A stretch of DNA of 64,000 nt, taken from contig CM060920.1 in the NCBI GenBank assembly GCA_030737875.1, positions 481,708,861 to 481,772,860 of the forward strand, written 5' to 3'. The position numbers and the translations under genes were made by a program. This stretch comes from Allium sativum. Lineage: Eukaryota; Streptophyta; Magnoliopsida; Asparagales; Amaryllidaceae. The notes under the pieces are model-generated. The model was not told the origin of the DNA. It made no database searches and saw nothing but the letters and a program-made list of their open reading frames with translations. Each line of letters starts with the position of its first letter. The first letter of the stretch is position 1. Shown here piece after piece: positions 1 to 9,077 of this stretch.

Positions 1-470
1 CCCCATGCCACCCAAGGCACTTACTTGATTTCCACATGCCACCCAAGGCTCTTACTTAGCCATTAATCATGTTTAATTACATGTTCCACTTTGGTTAAGT
101 ATTTTAATCTTATCTTCCATTGCCACCCAAGGCAACCACTAGATTTTCCCCATGCCACCCAAGGCACTTACTTAACCCTTTAATCATGTTTAATTACATG
201 TTCAACTTTGGTTAAGTATTCTAATCTTATCTTCCATTGCCACCCAAGGCAACCACTAGATTTTCCCCATGCCACCCAAGGCACTTACTTAACCCTTTAA
301 TCATGTTTAATTACATGTTCAACTTTGGTTAAGTATTCTAATCGTATTTTCTATTGCCACTCAAGGCAACCACTAGATTTTTCCACATGCCACCCAAGGC
401 ACCCACTTAACCCCTCATGTCCCTCTACATGCTAATATGGTTAAGTGTTTCTTAATTGATTAAGAACGTA
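1..470. repeat. Tandem repeat, about 117-bp unit, inside the LTR
   Basis: The motif CATGCCACCCAAGGCACTTA recurs near positions 5, 34, 151, 268 and 385, giving a period of about 117 bp for the last four. Each unit also holds a second CCACCCAAGGCAACC block and the run CATGTTTAATTACATGTT. Neighbouring units differ at only a few positions. The array runs off the left edge, so the copy number is unknown. Confidence 0.85.
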
Positions 471-492
471 ACCGTTGTAAAGACCTCTCACA

Positions 493-688
493 TTAGACTA
501 TCTTTTATGGCAGCTGGATTTGCCGGTCGGGTCCGGGCAGCCTTATGCCATAACCGAGTCTAACCTCGTGTCTATACACTTGTCACGTATTTAGTTTGTG
601 CCTAAGACCTCTCACATTGGGCCAATCATTTGTAGCCGCTGGATTTGCCGGTCGGTTCCGGGCAGTCTTACGCTACAAAAGGGTCCAA
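493..688 (-). other. Paired hairpin modules (copies C3 and C4) in the LTR
   Basis: Two imperfect copies lie about 124 bp apart. In C3 the outer stem is TTAGACT (493-499) with AGTCTAA (557-563), and the inner stem is TTATGGC (505-511) with GCCATAA (547-553). In C4 the outer stem is TTGGGCC (617-623) with GGTCCAA (682-688), and the inner stem is TTTGTAGC (629-636) with GCTACAAA (672-679). The apical segment between the inner arms is shared (CTGGATTTGCCGGTCGG, then TCCGGGCAG). The same module occurs in four other LTRs of this window with different but complementary stems. Confidence 0.8.
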
Positions 689-1352
689 CCTCGTGTCTTA
701 GTCGATTAATTACACCTAATTAATCACCCCCATATTTCGAATTAATTTTCCCTAATTAATTCCAATTTTAACGATGTACATAATTGACTCAATTATGTCC
801 ATCCACTTTATGGTATGCATAATCATACCAACTTCACACCATTTCATTAACATGTATATTAACCCCATCGTTCCCCACGTAATTCGCTAACATGACATAA
901 AAGGGAAGATTCATCACAAATACAATGGGTTCAACTTGCATAACATTAGCATCAACATGGGTTTTAAAGGTGTCAACATGCATATAGCATCAAACCCAAC
1001 TAGCATAAATAATCAACCCAAACTTGCATGAATCACATATGTCATAAAGAGGGTAACTTGCATAAGCTACTTATGTCATATAAAGGGGTAAACTTGCATA
1101 TGTATGTATATCATACAAAGGGGTTAACTTGCATATGTATGCATATCATACAAAGGTGTAAACTTGCACATGTTACTTGCATAAAATCAAACACCAAACT
1201 TGCATAACATGTTATATATGAACTTGCATATAATCATACACCAAACTTGCATAACATATCATATATGAACTTGCATATAATCATACACCAAACTTGCATA
1301 ACATGGTGTCATAATGGATCAATGTTTATCATAGTGATTTGCACAACTAGCA

Positions 1353-1640
1353 TCATGAACACATAGCATATGACTTGCATAACTTGCATAACATCATGAT
1401 CACTTAGCATATGACTTGCATAACTTGCATAACATCATGAACATTTAGCATATGACTTGCATAACTTGCATAACATCATGAACATGTAGCATATGACTTG
1501 CATAACTTACATAACATCATGAACATGTAGCATATAACTTGCATAACATGCATAACATCATTAACACATAGCATATAACTTGCATAACATGCATAACATC
1601 ATTAACACATAGCATATAACTTGCATAACATGCATTGATC
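1353..1640. repeat. 41-bp tandem repeat array inside the LTR
   Basis: About seven units start with CATGAACA or CATTAACA at 41-bp steps (for example 1395, 1436, 1477). Each ends with CTTGCATAACTTGCATAACAT. The preceding 950-1350 stretch has the same ACTTGCATA word at irregular spacing, so the array probably grew out of it. Confidence 0.85.
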
Positions 1641-1890
1641 CACATTCATAGCCATAACCTCATTATATCATATCATAATCATTTCAACAATTGGTCATTA
1701 AGGCTATAGAAAACTCACAACTTGTTGATTAGCACTTTAATGAAGAAGATTAAGTTGCTAGAGTTGATTAGAAGTTGATTTGAGAAGCTTTCCTCCTCTT
1801 TAATTTGTTGGTGGCTCCTCCTAGTTGCATTTTGACGGCATAACGACGTTGTCTCCAATTTTAGTACGAATTAGGGTAGTCTTAGGGTGT

Positions 1891-1897
1891 ATTTATA
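1891..1897 (-). promoter_or_regulatory. Probable LTR TATA box
   Basis: On the minus strand this reads TCTATAAATACACC, about 450 bp after the LTR start at 2348. That is the same relative place as the TATA-like sequences of the related LTRs. The call rests on motif and position only. Confidence 0.5.
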
Positions 1898-2009
1898 GAT
1901 TAGTTAGGTGTTTTAGGCCCTTAGATTAACCCTAAATCAGATTAGAGCCGTCAGATCACGTCCTAGCCACCAAAACACAGCCCAAAAGCCATACTGATGC
2001 ACCCAGGTC

Positions 2010-2110
2010 ACCTGGGCTCGACCAGGGAGGTCAACCCCCAGGTCGACACTAGGGTCGACACCCTAGTCGACCTGGTGGGCAGGTCGACTCCCCAGTCGAC
2101 TCCCTGGGTC
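2010..2110. repeat. GTCGAC-rich minisatellite in the LTR
   Basis: Repeats built on GTCGAC (AGGTCGAC, AGTCGACT, GGTCGACA) are separated by short CCCTAG or CCCCAG spacers. An array of the same type occupies the same relative place in the LTRs at 2581 and 48876, with different unit numbers. Confidence 0.75.
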
Positions 2111-2567
2111 TGGCGGGAATTTTCCCGCCACTTCTGAAATTTGAAATTTCTGTTTTTAAATTTTCTGAAACTTCTTCGGGCCATATCTGGGTCATACGGA
2201 CTCCGATTTTCGAAAACTCGGACTTTATTTCGCATATTTTTCTGAGACGAACGCAATGGCAAAGCCCGTTTCCCCTAATTCAGATTTTAAAATTTAATTC
2301 TGCCCTGTTTTCTATTATAGCAAGTTATTCGACATACGGGGTGTTACAGGCACTGACATAATTCGCATTAAGGAGGTCAACTGAACCAGTAGACCGCCTG
2401 ATCTTTGCATTAGATAAGGAACATATACACACACTTTTGCAAATGTTCATACAGCACTAGAAATTTCTAAGGACAATGGATGCTTGTGGATGATGACTGA
2501 GTAGATGGGTGATTGGATGGTAGGACACATTCTTCTTAACTTGAAGATTTCGGGGACGAAATCCTTT

Positions 2568-2580
2568 AAGGAGGGGAGAA
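2568..2580 (+). other. Polypurine tract
   Basis: AAGGAGGGGAGAA lies immediately upstream of the LTR start at 2581. It is the plus-strand primer for reverse transcription in this family, and the same tract is found at 32993-33005 in reverse. Confidence 0.85.
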
Positions 2581-2784
2581 TGTAACACCCCGTATTTTCT
2601 GTGAACTTAAGAATTAAAAATCTGAGTATAATTAAAATATAAAATCAGAATCAAGGGAAACGGGCTGCGCCATTGCGTTCGTCTCGGAAAAATACGCGAA
2701 ATAGAGTCCGAAATTTCGTAAATAGGAGTCCATATGACCAAGTTATGGCCTTCCAAAGTTCAGAAAAAAAAAATAAACAGCACA

Positions 2785-2925
2785 GACCAGGTCGACTGGG
2801 GAGTCGACCCTAGAGTCGACCTGCCCCCAGGGGGTCGACCCTAGAGTAGACCCTAGAGTCGACCTGCCCCCAGGGGGTCGACCCTAGAGTCGACCCTAGT
2901 GTCGACCTGGGGGTCGACCTGCCTC
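2785..2925. repeat. GTCGAC-rich minisatellite in the 3' LTR
   Basis: Units such as GGTCGACCCTAGAGTCGACC, alternating with CTGCCCCCAGGG, are repeated several times. The array sits upstream of the TATA-like sequence at 3002, as do the arrays in the two other plus-family LTRs. Confidence 0.8.
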
Positions 2926-3001
2926 CCGAATCTGCTTTTCTGCCTGGGTGCGTTCTGATGAATCTAGTCTCGTTTTCTGTCTAGATTCGTCTGCCTAAAC
3001 C

Positions 3002-3009
3002 TATTTAAA
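3002..3009 (+). promoter_or_regulatory. TATA-like box of the LTR
   Basis: TATTTAAA in the context CCTATTTAAACAGCCCC lies about 420 bp into the LTR. It is the counterpart of TATAAATA at 49373 in the related solo LTR. Confidence 0.45.
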
Positions 3010-4315
3010 CAGCCCCAAACCCAGCCTTCTCTGCACACAATTCTATTCTGCTTCTACTCTGCCTCTGTTCTAAATTGAAAATAAAAATGGCGTTGCTACT
3101 CTGCTGAAATCAAAACTAGAAGACCATCAACCTCAACCTAAATTCAATTATAGATTAGAGCTTCTGCAACGGTTCTACAACAACTAGAGTTCTTTCTTTA
3201 ATCCAATTAAGGCAAGTACAGTTATTTTCCGCTATAAAGGTTAATTCTGATTTTGACATGAATTGTGAATTTGAATCTGAGATTATATCTGTTCTGTTCT
3301 GATTTGATTTATCTTATTCTGTACCTCTTTCTGTTCTATAGCCAGGCTACCACGAGCCTGAGCCAATCTCATAAGAGATTAACATGCGCTAAAATGTTTG
3401 GGACAGTAAAATGAATGATGCATAAATTGGGCATGACCAATAGGTGACTAATTTGAGGAAAGAACATGGACTGTAACTAGAACATGAATCTGAGACATAT
3501 GATTGGACATGTTATATTTATAACATAAAAAGGTATTGAACATATGATTTGTGGACATGACGTAAAAAGGTATATAATTGAACATAAATATAGACTGTAT
3601 TGAACACATGATTTAGGATAAAGAGAATATGGCCTAGGTATAAAGATTTACATGAAAGTAGGATATCTATTAATGTAAATGAACAGCTAAGTAAGGGACC
3701 TTTGGGATATTTGACATGCATAGTAATCTATGGCTATATTTGGTATAAATTATATGGATCTTCTGTACTATGCAAGTTTAATAAAAATTTGGAACATATG
3801 ATATATGGTAAAGTTATGACCATAATCTGTGCTATGTAAATTTAATACAAACATAGGGTATATGATAATATTGTGAATCAAGACTATTATTTATGCACGT
3901 GAACTTAGGCAAGATTTATAATTAGGCAAGGTATGAAACTTTAAGAAATGAGTAAATTTGTTATATTTGCCTAATTTGCTAGTTGTGTTACATTGCCTAA
4001 TCTGCTAGTTCTGTTATATTGATTAATCTGCTAGTTCTGCTCTACTGCCTAGTCTGCTAGATTTGTTCATTTGCCAAATCTGTCATCTGCTAAGTCTGTT
4101 GAAAATACTAAATCTGCTAGTTTGCTTAATCTTCTAAGTCGCCTAATCTGAGAAATCTGTTATCTGCTATATCTGTTGAGTTGGTATAATTAGTCCGCTA
4201 TTGACATAATCTGAATTGGCTATAATTATGAATAATTGACATGTATATTAGGCGTGGGTATAAATGGTAAATCATTAATTAATTGGCTGCAAAGATAAAC
4301 ATGGCTAACTCGAGG

Positions 4316-4500
4316 TTAGAATGAGTTTGCGGCGTAATTCTGCCCGGAACCGCCCGACATAATCCAGTGGTCGCAAACAATAGGTTCTAATGTGAGAAGT
4401 TAGTCATAACGTGCTAGAAACCCGAGGTTAGACTCAGTTTGCGACAGAAACCTGCCCGGAACCAACCGGCCTAACCAGTAGCCGCAAACTGTCAGTCTAA
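4316..4500 (+). other. Paired hairpin modules (copies C1 and C2) in the LTR
   Basis: C1 has outer stem TTAGAA (4316-4321) with TTCTAA (4385-4390) and inner stem GTTTGCG (4325-4331) with CGCAAAC (4372-4378). C2 has outer stem TTAGACT (4428-4434) with AGTCTAA (4494-4500) and inner stem GTTTGCG (4437-4443) with CGCAAAC (4483-4489). Both apical parts carry CTGCCCGGAACC followed by a CCGRC or CCGGC element and CCAG. The repeat spacing is about 112 bp. The modules lie about 1.3 kb downstream of the TATA-like box, so they would be within LTR transcripts. Confidence 0.8.
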
Positions 4501-5987
4501 TGTGAGAGGTTTGGGCATTAATATTTAATTAATGAAAATCTGAGATAATTATGATGTCTAAAACGTGTTGGGTAAGGTTAAACCAATTGGACCAATGAGT
4601 CTGATAAACCCGTTTCGTGAATCCGTAGGCCCAATACAAAGTTAGATAATCTGGAACCAGTTAATCTGTAAGCCTGTTAATCCAAACATCTGATCCGTTA
4701 GTCTGAAAACCTGTTAACTTGATTTCCTGATCTGTGAACTAGTTAATCTAAATTTTGTATGCCTGAATCTTGTAGACAAGTTAAACTAAAATCTGTTAGT
4801 CTGGGGACACAAGGTTAGGAGGGGAATTACTTGTGTCATCTGTTGTTTGGGACCCATATTAGTCAGTAACCCTTTCTGGTATCAAAACTTTGACCCAACA
4901 GTAGGTAGGGTCCGGGAACGCTTACTGAACTAATTATAAGCGGTTCATTCTGATAATGGCGAGGGGTGTTGATGGTGCGTTCCAACCGGGTCATGTGCGT
5001 GCATGGATCCCGGTCTGCCTCTGAGGATGTAAGACGCCGTGACATCTGTAAATAGGTCTGTGCCAATTGGTTGTCACTTTAGGGAGTGATACACCCTACT
5101 GTGGGGCCGACACATGATATTTATGTATTAGGGAGCCGATCGCTTGGGGTAGGGTTTTAGGGTACACTTAGTTCTGTCTGTTTCTGTTGGTACCGTCTGT
5201 TTCTTTTGGGTGGTAACACCTGTTTGTTTCTGTGTGGTACCGTCTGTTTGGGTGGTAAAGGCCCATTACTAGTGTACACCTAATTCTACATTCTGTTTCC
5301 GTAGGGATTAATCTGTTTCTGCTTCTGTCTGTTTCTGATCGGGTAGTAAAGGCCCATTATTAGCATTCTGTTTCTGTTAAATTATTCTGTACCCGTTCCT
5401 GCTTCAGTTTAGACATTAGGGTGACACCTAATTCTGTTATACTAGTATTAGTGCAGAGAAGTGTAAAGCAATAGTTTATGTCATTCTGTTCTTCTGTTAT
5501 ATCTGCTACACCTGTTACAGTTATCCCTCATCCAGTTTTATGTTCATGTCATATTATTATTATTATCTGTTCATATGCTGAAAGTCACTGGACTTGCCAG
5601 ACTTTTTGTCTGACCCTTGTTGTTTCGCCTCCTTTCTTCCGTTTCCCCCCAGGTTATCCAAGGAGGGAATACTTTAGCTTGATCCGGATTTCTCTTTGCT
5701 TGAAGTGCTTAAAGTATGGCTTGGCTCTGTATAGCTTCCGTTCCATGGGGATTATGATTTTAAACCATGCATTTTGAAGGCTTTTGTACAAGACTGATAT
5801 TTTGTACTTGAATTCTGAGATTTGAAAGGATGTAACCATATTGATTTCTGTTTCCGCTGTAATAAAGTTAAAAAATTTCAACTACTGTTTTATCTGTCTT
5901 GTAAGTTTCCGTTCTGTTTACTAAAATGCTCCACCAAAGTTAAGGCATTCCCTTTGTGAGTGACCTTAACGGAGGTGGGGTGTTACA

Positions 5988-7410
5988 ATTTCAATCTTAC
6001 TTAATCAAATTAAACCAAACTTTGGAGTGTTTTAACTAACAAAAACTAATGAAAACTAGAAACTAAGTTGAGAGCTAAATATGAGATTAGAGAGCAATTT
6101 AGAGGTAAATCCCCTCTCGTATTTATGTAAATTAATAAACATACAATCTATGATCTCTATTTTTAAGTGACATAAATATTGCATTTATCATAAGCATAGT
6201 TTATTTATGTTATTAATTAACACAACATAAACTATCAAACCTTAACACAACAATTAAACCACTTATGATTCTCATGAAAATGGAACATAAAGAAAAACTA
6301 TTTTCAGCATGGCCTATGAACTATTAATTATAACTATAGACCATCAAATTTTGTTATTACTTTCATTTCAAAATAAATAACCACTTAGCAAATATTGATG
6401 TAAATTGTGTTTATATTGAACAAGAATAGCTTATTTGCATATGCAACCTAAACATTCAAACCCACTTATATAAACTTACATCAAAATCCACTACCATGAA
6501 ACACAAATTAGAGAGATCACAAATCATACAAATGTTAAACTTACATAAAATTAGAGAGCTTCATTACCTCTAAATTGTAGGGGCTTAACTTCTAATGTAT
6601 GTTATCATATTAACACACGTAAATTTCAACATTGGAAAAGAAAGCAAAATAAAAGAAAATATAAATAGAACAAGTAAACTAAGTGCGTGTAAATAAATCT
6701 AAACTATGAACATAAAGTAGAGAACATGTAAATAAATCTAAGTTATGAACATAAAGTAGAGAGCATAGAAATTGAATTGCATTAAAATGAGAGATTACAT
6801 AAAAGAAAATGGCTAAGTAGCCATGAAAATAAAAAAGGGCTTTGCTCCTCTCACTAAACTAAAGAAGAGGATAAAAGAGAAGAGTATATTTACATCACGT
6901 AAAGTGGTATATATACATGTTTTTAACCCTAAAACCCTAATCACTTTTGTTGGGTACTACCAAAAATACCCTTTCATGAAGCTTCTAATCTTGTTTTAGC
7001 CACTAATAAGTCATGCAGAATGCATGAAGCCTTTTGTCTCATCCAATTAGTCTCTAATATGAAGCTTAAGAGAAAGAGTGAGAGTGGGTGGGGTCCTCCA
7101 CTAAGTAGTGTATGAACTAATTCCATCTCCTCTTGTGTATATGCATGCATTTCTGCTTATCTTCGTATGCAAACATCATTTTTGCTCCTCAATTCCTACA
7201 AGAGACAACAACATGGAACAAGTAAATTTTATCATAAAATATTACATGCATGAATGACCGTTTTCCCCCAAATATGAAGATAAATGCATGATAATTTGAA
7301 AATTTTGGGTTTTTGGTTAAAACATGTAAAAATAGTCCAATTATGTTATTTATTTAATTAAAACAAGAATAAATGTGTGAATATAAATGTGCATATTTAC
7401 ATGCACATCA
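5988..7410. other. Unclassified AT-rich non-coding segment
   Basis: This segment lies between the LTR end at 5987 and the first recognisable gag codons of element A. It has no long frame and no LTR-type boundary that I can pair. A direct repeat with GTAAATAAATCTAA and GAACATAAAGTAGAGA is present twice at about 6688-6765. The run AACCCTAAAACCCTAA at about 6925-6940 is a telomere-like short motif, far too short to be a telomere. The segment may be the older sequence into which element A inserted, or a piece of an unrelated LTR. I cannot tell which. Confidence 0.5.
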
Positions 7411-9035
7411 TTGATCACTTGGATAACACTTACGAGAAGATCATGGAGAAAGCTTTGAGGGACGAGAGTTTGTTTCCCAAGGAAGAGACTGTTGTTGCAG
7501 CTAAAGAGGACCCAAAACCATAATAGATTGGTAATAACAAAAAGAGAAAGCAGTAATAGTAGAACGAGAAAGATGATTAGAAGAAGTAGAAAGCGAGGTG
7601 ATATGCTTTAACTACCAGTAGAAGGGCTGTTACTCCAAGGATTGCAAGAATCCGGAAGATGAGAAGAAATGCTTCAACTGAGGGAAGCCTGTGCATAACA
7701 AGAAGGATTGTATAGAATCGCCAAAGGGAAAGAAGAATGTGTAGGCGTATGCTTTGAAAGGTGTTCCGTCTTCTTCGAGGGCTCCTACGACGGAGAAGAA
7801 AGGGAAGAGTGTCATCATTTAAGGTATTCTTTCCACTAGAGATGTTTCAGTTCGAGTGTTGTTTGATACTGGAGCATCACATTCTTTCATTTATAATGAG
7901 CTTGTATGCCGCTTGGGTTTGGAACCCGAGATTTGTGATAGACCATTGATTGTGACTAATCCAGTTGGGGATTCATTCAGTTTGTGTATGATTTGTCATG
8001 GCATAGTGTTGTTGAGTCATGGTTATTTCTTTGTGTGCGATTGCTTTTTTTTGAACTTTGTTGGGTTTGGGATTATTTTGGGTATGGACTGGCTCAAGAG
8101 GTATGCAGCAAAGGTGGATTGCGAGAAGCTCGAGGTGACAGTCGGGAATATAGAAGGGCGAATGGTTGTAATTCGATTTAAGCCTGAAGACAGGGTCTTC
8201 ATAATCAATTTATATTCTCTTGTGATTCCATGGGAAGATTTGTCATCAGTGCTAATCGCTAGTGAGTTTGATGATGTCTTTGACGAGGTCAAAGGGTTGT
8301 CGCCGCATCATGAGATTGAGTTCTGACTCGATTTGGTCGAAGGTTCTAGGCCTATCGTCATGCCTCTTAGGCAGATGGCGCCTAAGGAATAGCAAGAGTT
8401 AGAGGTGCAAGTTCATGACCTTTTGGGAAAAGGATTCATTTGGAGAAGTGTGTCCGAATAGGGCGCACCAGTTGTGTTTGCAACCAAGGCTGATGGATCT
8501 TCGAGATTATGTGTGGATTATCATAAGCTAAACAAGGTGACCAGGAAGAACAAGTATCGGTTGCCAAGGATAGACGATTTGTTCAATCAGCTTCACGAGG
8601 CCAAGGTGTTTTCTCAGAGGGATTTGGCAACAGGATTCCGCCAGCTGAGGGTGGCAAAGGATAGTGTGCCAAAGACTGCTTTTAGGACCATATCTGGTTT
8701 CTTCGAATGGCTGGTGATGCCATTTGGATTGACTAATGCGCCAACATATTTTGTGGATCTTATGATTAGGGTATTCAGAGATCGGTTGAACAAGTTCATG
8801 CTTGTGTTCATGGATGATATTCTGTTTACTCTCGCAATGAGGAAGAGCATAAGACACACTTGAGAGCTATTTTGGAAATCTTGCAAAAGCAACAGTTGAG
8901 AGCTAAGTTTTCGAAGTGTCACTTCTGGAAGAGTGAAGTGAGGTTCTTAGGCCAAGTTGTTTCTGTGAATGGAATAATGGTTGACCCCGCTAAGGTGGTA
9001 GCAATCTAGGATTGGGATAGAGTTAAGAATGTAAC
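7411..9035 (+). pseudogene. gag tail, protease and reverse transcriptase of element A (broken)
   Basis: The degraded gag tail (7411-7560) leads into a zinc-knuckle region (about 7605-7710) in which several knuckle positions are lost and stops occur. The aspartic protease follows, with the catalytic motif DTGASHSF at about 7865-7888, then LGMDWL at about 8078-8096. The RT has the motifs [22 protein letters not shown] and the active site LVFMDDIL (about 8799-8822). A frameshift follows the active site, and stops occur at about 8324, 8390 and 8459. The open stretches are 7856-8326 and 8474-8863. The sequence ends at the LARD insertion, where codons for K-N-V-T are split by the GTAAC target site and resume at 23025. 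Element B has the same domains in better condition. Confidence 0.85.
9031..9035. repeat. Target-site duplication GTAAC (left) of the LARD
   Basis: GTAAC directly precedes TGTAACGG of the LARD. The partner copy is at 23020-23024. Confidence 0.95.
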
Positions 9036-9048
9036 TGTAACGGCTGGA

Positions 9049-9077
9049 AATTTCCGACTCCTCGAGAGTCGGAAATT
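9049..9077. other. Perfect 11-bp hairpin at the LARD LTR terminus
   Basis: AATTTCCGACT (9049-9059) is exactly complementary to AGTCGGAAATT (9067-9077), with a 7-nt loop. It begins 13 bp inside the LTR end. The right LTR has the same structure at 16731-16759. Confidence 0.9.

Larger units (their letters stand above)
1..2348 (-). repeat. LTR of Tekay-like Ty3/gypsy element, minus orientation, left end outside window
   Basis: Read on the minus strand, the segment begins at 2348 with TGTAACACCCCGTAT. It then follows the same path as the LTR starting at 2581: a run containing AAACGGGCTT, the motif CATTGCGTTCGTCTC, a GTCGAC array, a TATA box and the paired hairpin modules. That LTR family is about 3.4 kb, so roughly 1 kb of this copy lies left of the window. 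The boundary at 2348 is the right end of a minus-oriented element or solo LTR inserted into the internal region of the neighbouring element. The expected target duplication, GGCAC at 2349-2353, cannot be tested because the other end is not visible. It carries no coding sequence; short open frames here are chance. Confidence 0.85.
2349..5987 (+). mobile_element. 3' end of a Tekay-like Ty3/gypsy element (internal tail plus 3' LTR)
   Basis: 2349-2580 is the last part of the internal region. It contains the family signature TTTCGGGGACGAAATC and then the polypurine tract directly before the LTR. The same tail appears in reverse at 32993-33215 in another member, which confirms its identity. The LTR runs from TGTAACACCCC at 2581 to GGGGTGTTACA at 5987 (3407 bp), with inverted termini. 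The gag-pol part and 5' LTR are cut off by the minus-oriented LTR ending at 2348. No coding remnant of pol is visible in the 230 bp of internal sequence. The family name is inferred from the PPT context and LTR style. Confidence 0.85.
2581..5987 (+). repeat. 3' LTR, Tekay-like, 3407 bp
   Basis: The LTR has TG...CA ends with an 11-bp inverted terminal match (TGTAACACCCC against GGGGTGTTACA). Internal landmarks are the GTCGAC array (about 2785-2925), a TATA-like sequence at 3002-3009, T-rich degenerate repeats of the word CTAATCTGCTAGTT (about 3960-4200), the paired hairpin modules (4316-4500), and a T-rich stretch with repeated TCTGTTTCTG (about 5170-5400). It carries no gene; the short open frames in it are not supported. 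Confidence 0.9.

Noticed and set aside
1353..1640. Regularly spaced 41-bp repeats as a CRISPR-like array
   Set aside because: The units are contiguous without unique spacers, lie inside an LTR, and the genome is a plant.
5478..5777. 99-codon plus-strand frame with hydrophobic start
   Set aside because: It lies in the 3' part of a Tekay-type LTR and is not preserved in the related LTRs.
6921..6942. AACCCTAAAACCCTAA as a possible interstitial telomere
   Set aside because: Only two imperfect units are present, common by chance in AT-rich plant DNA.
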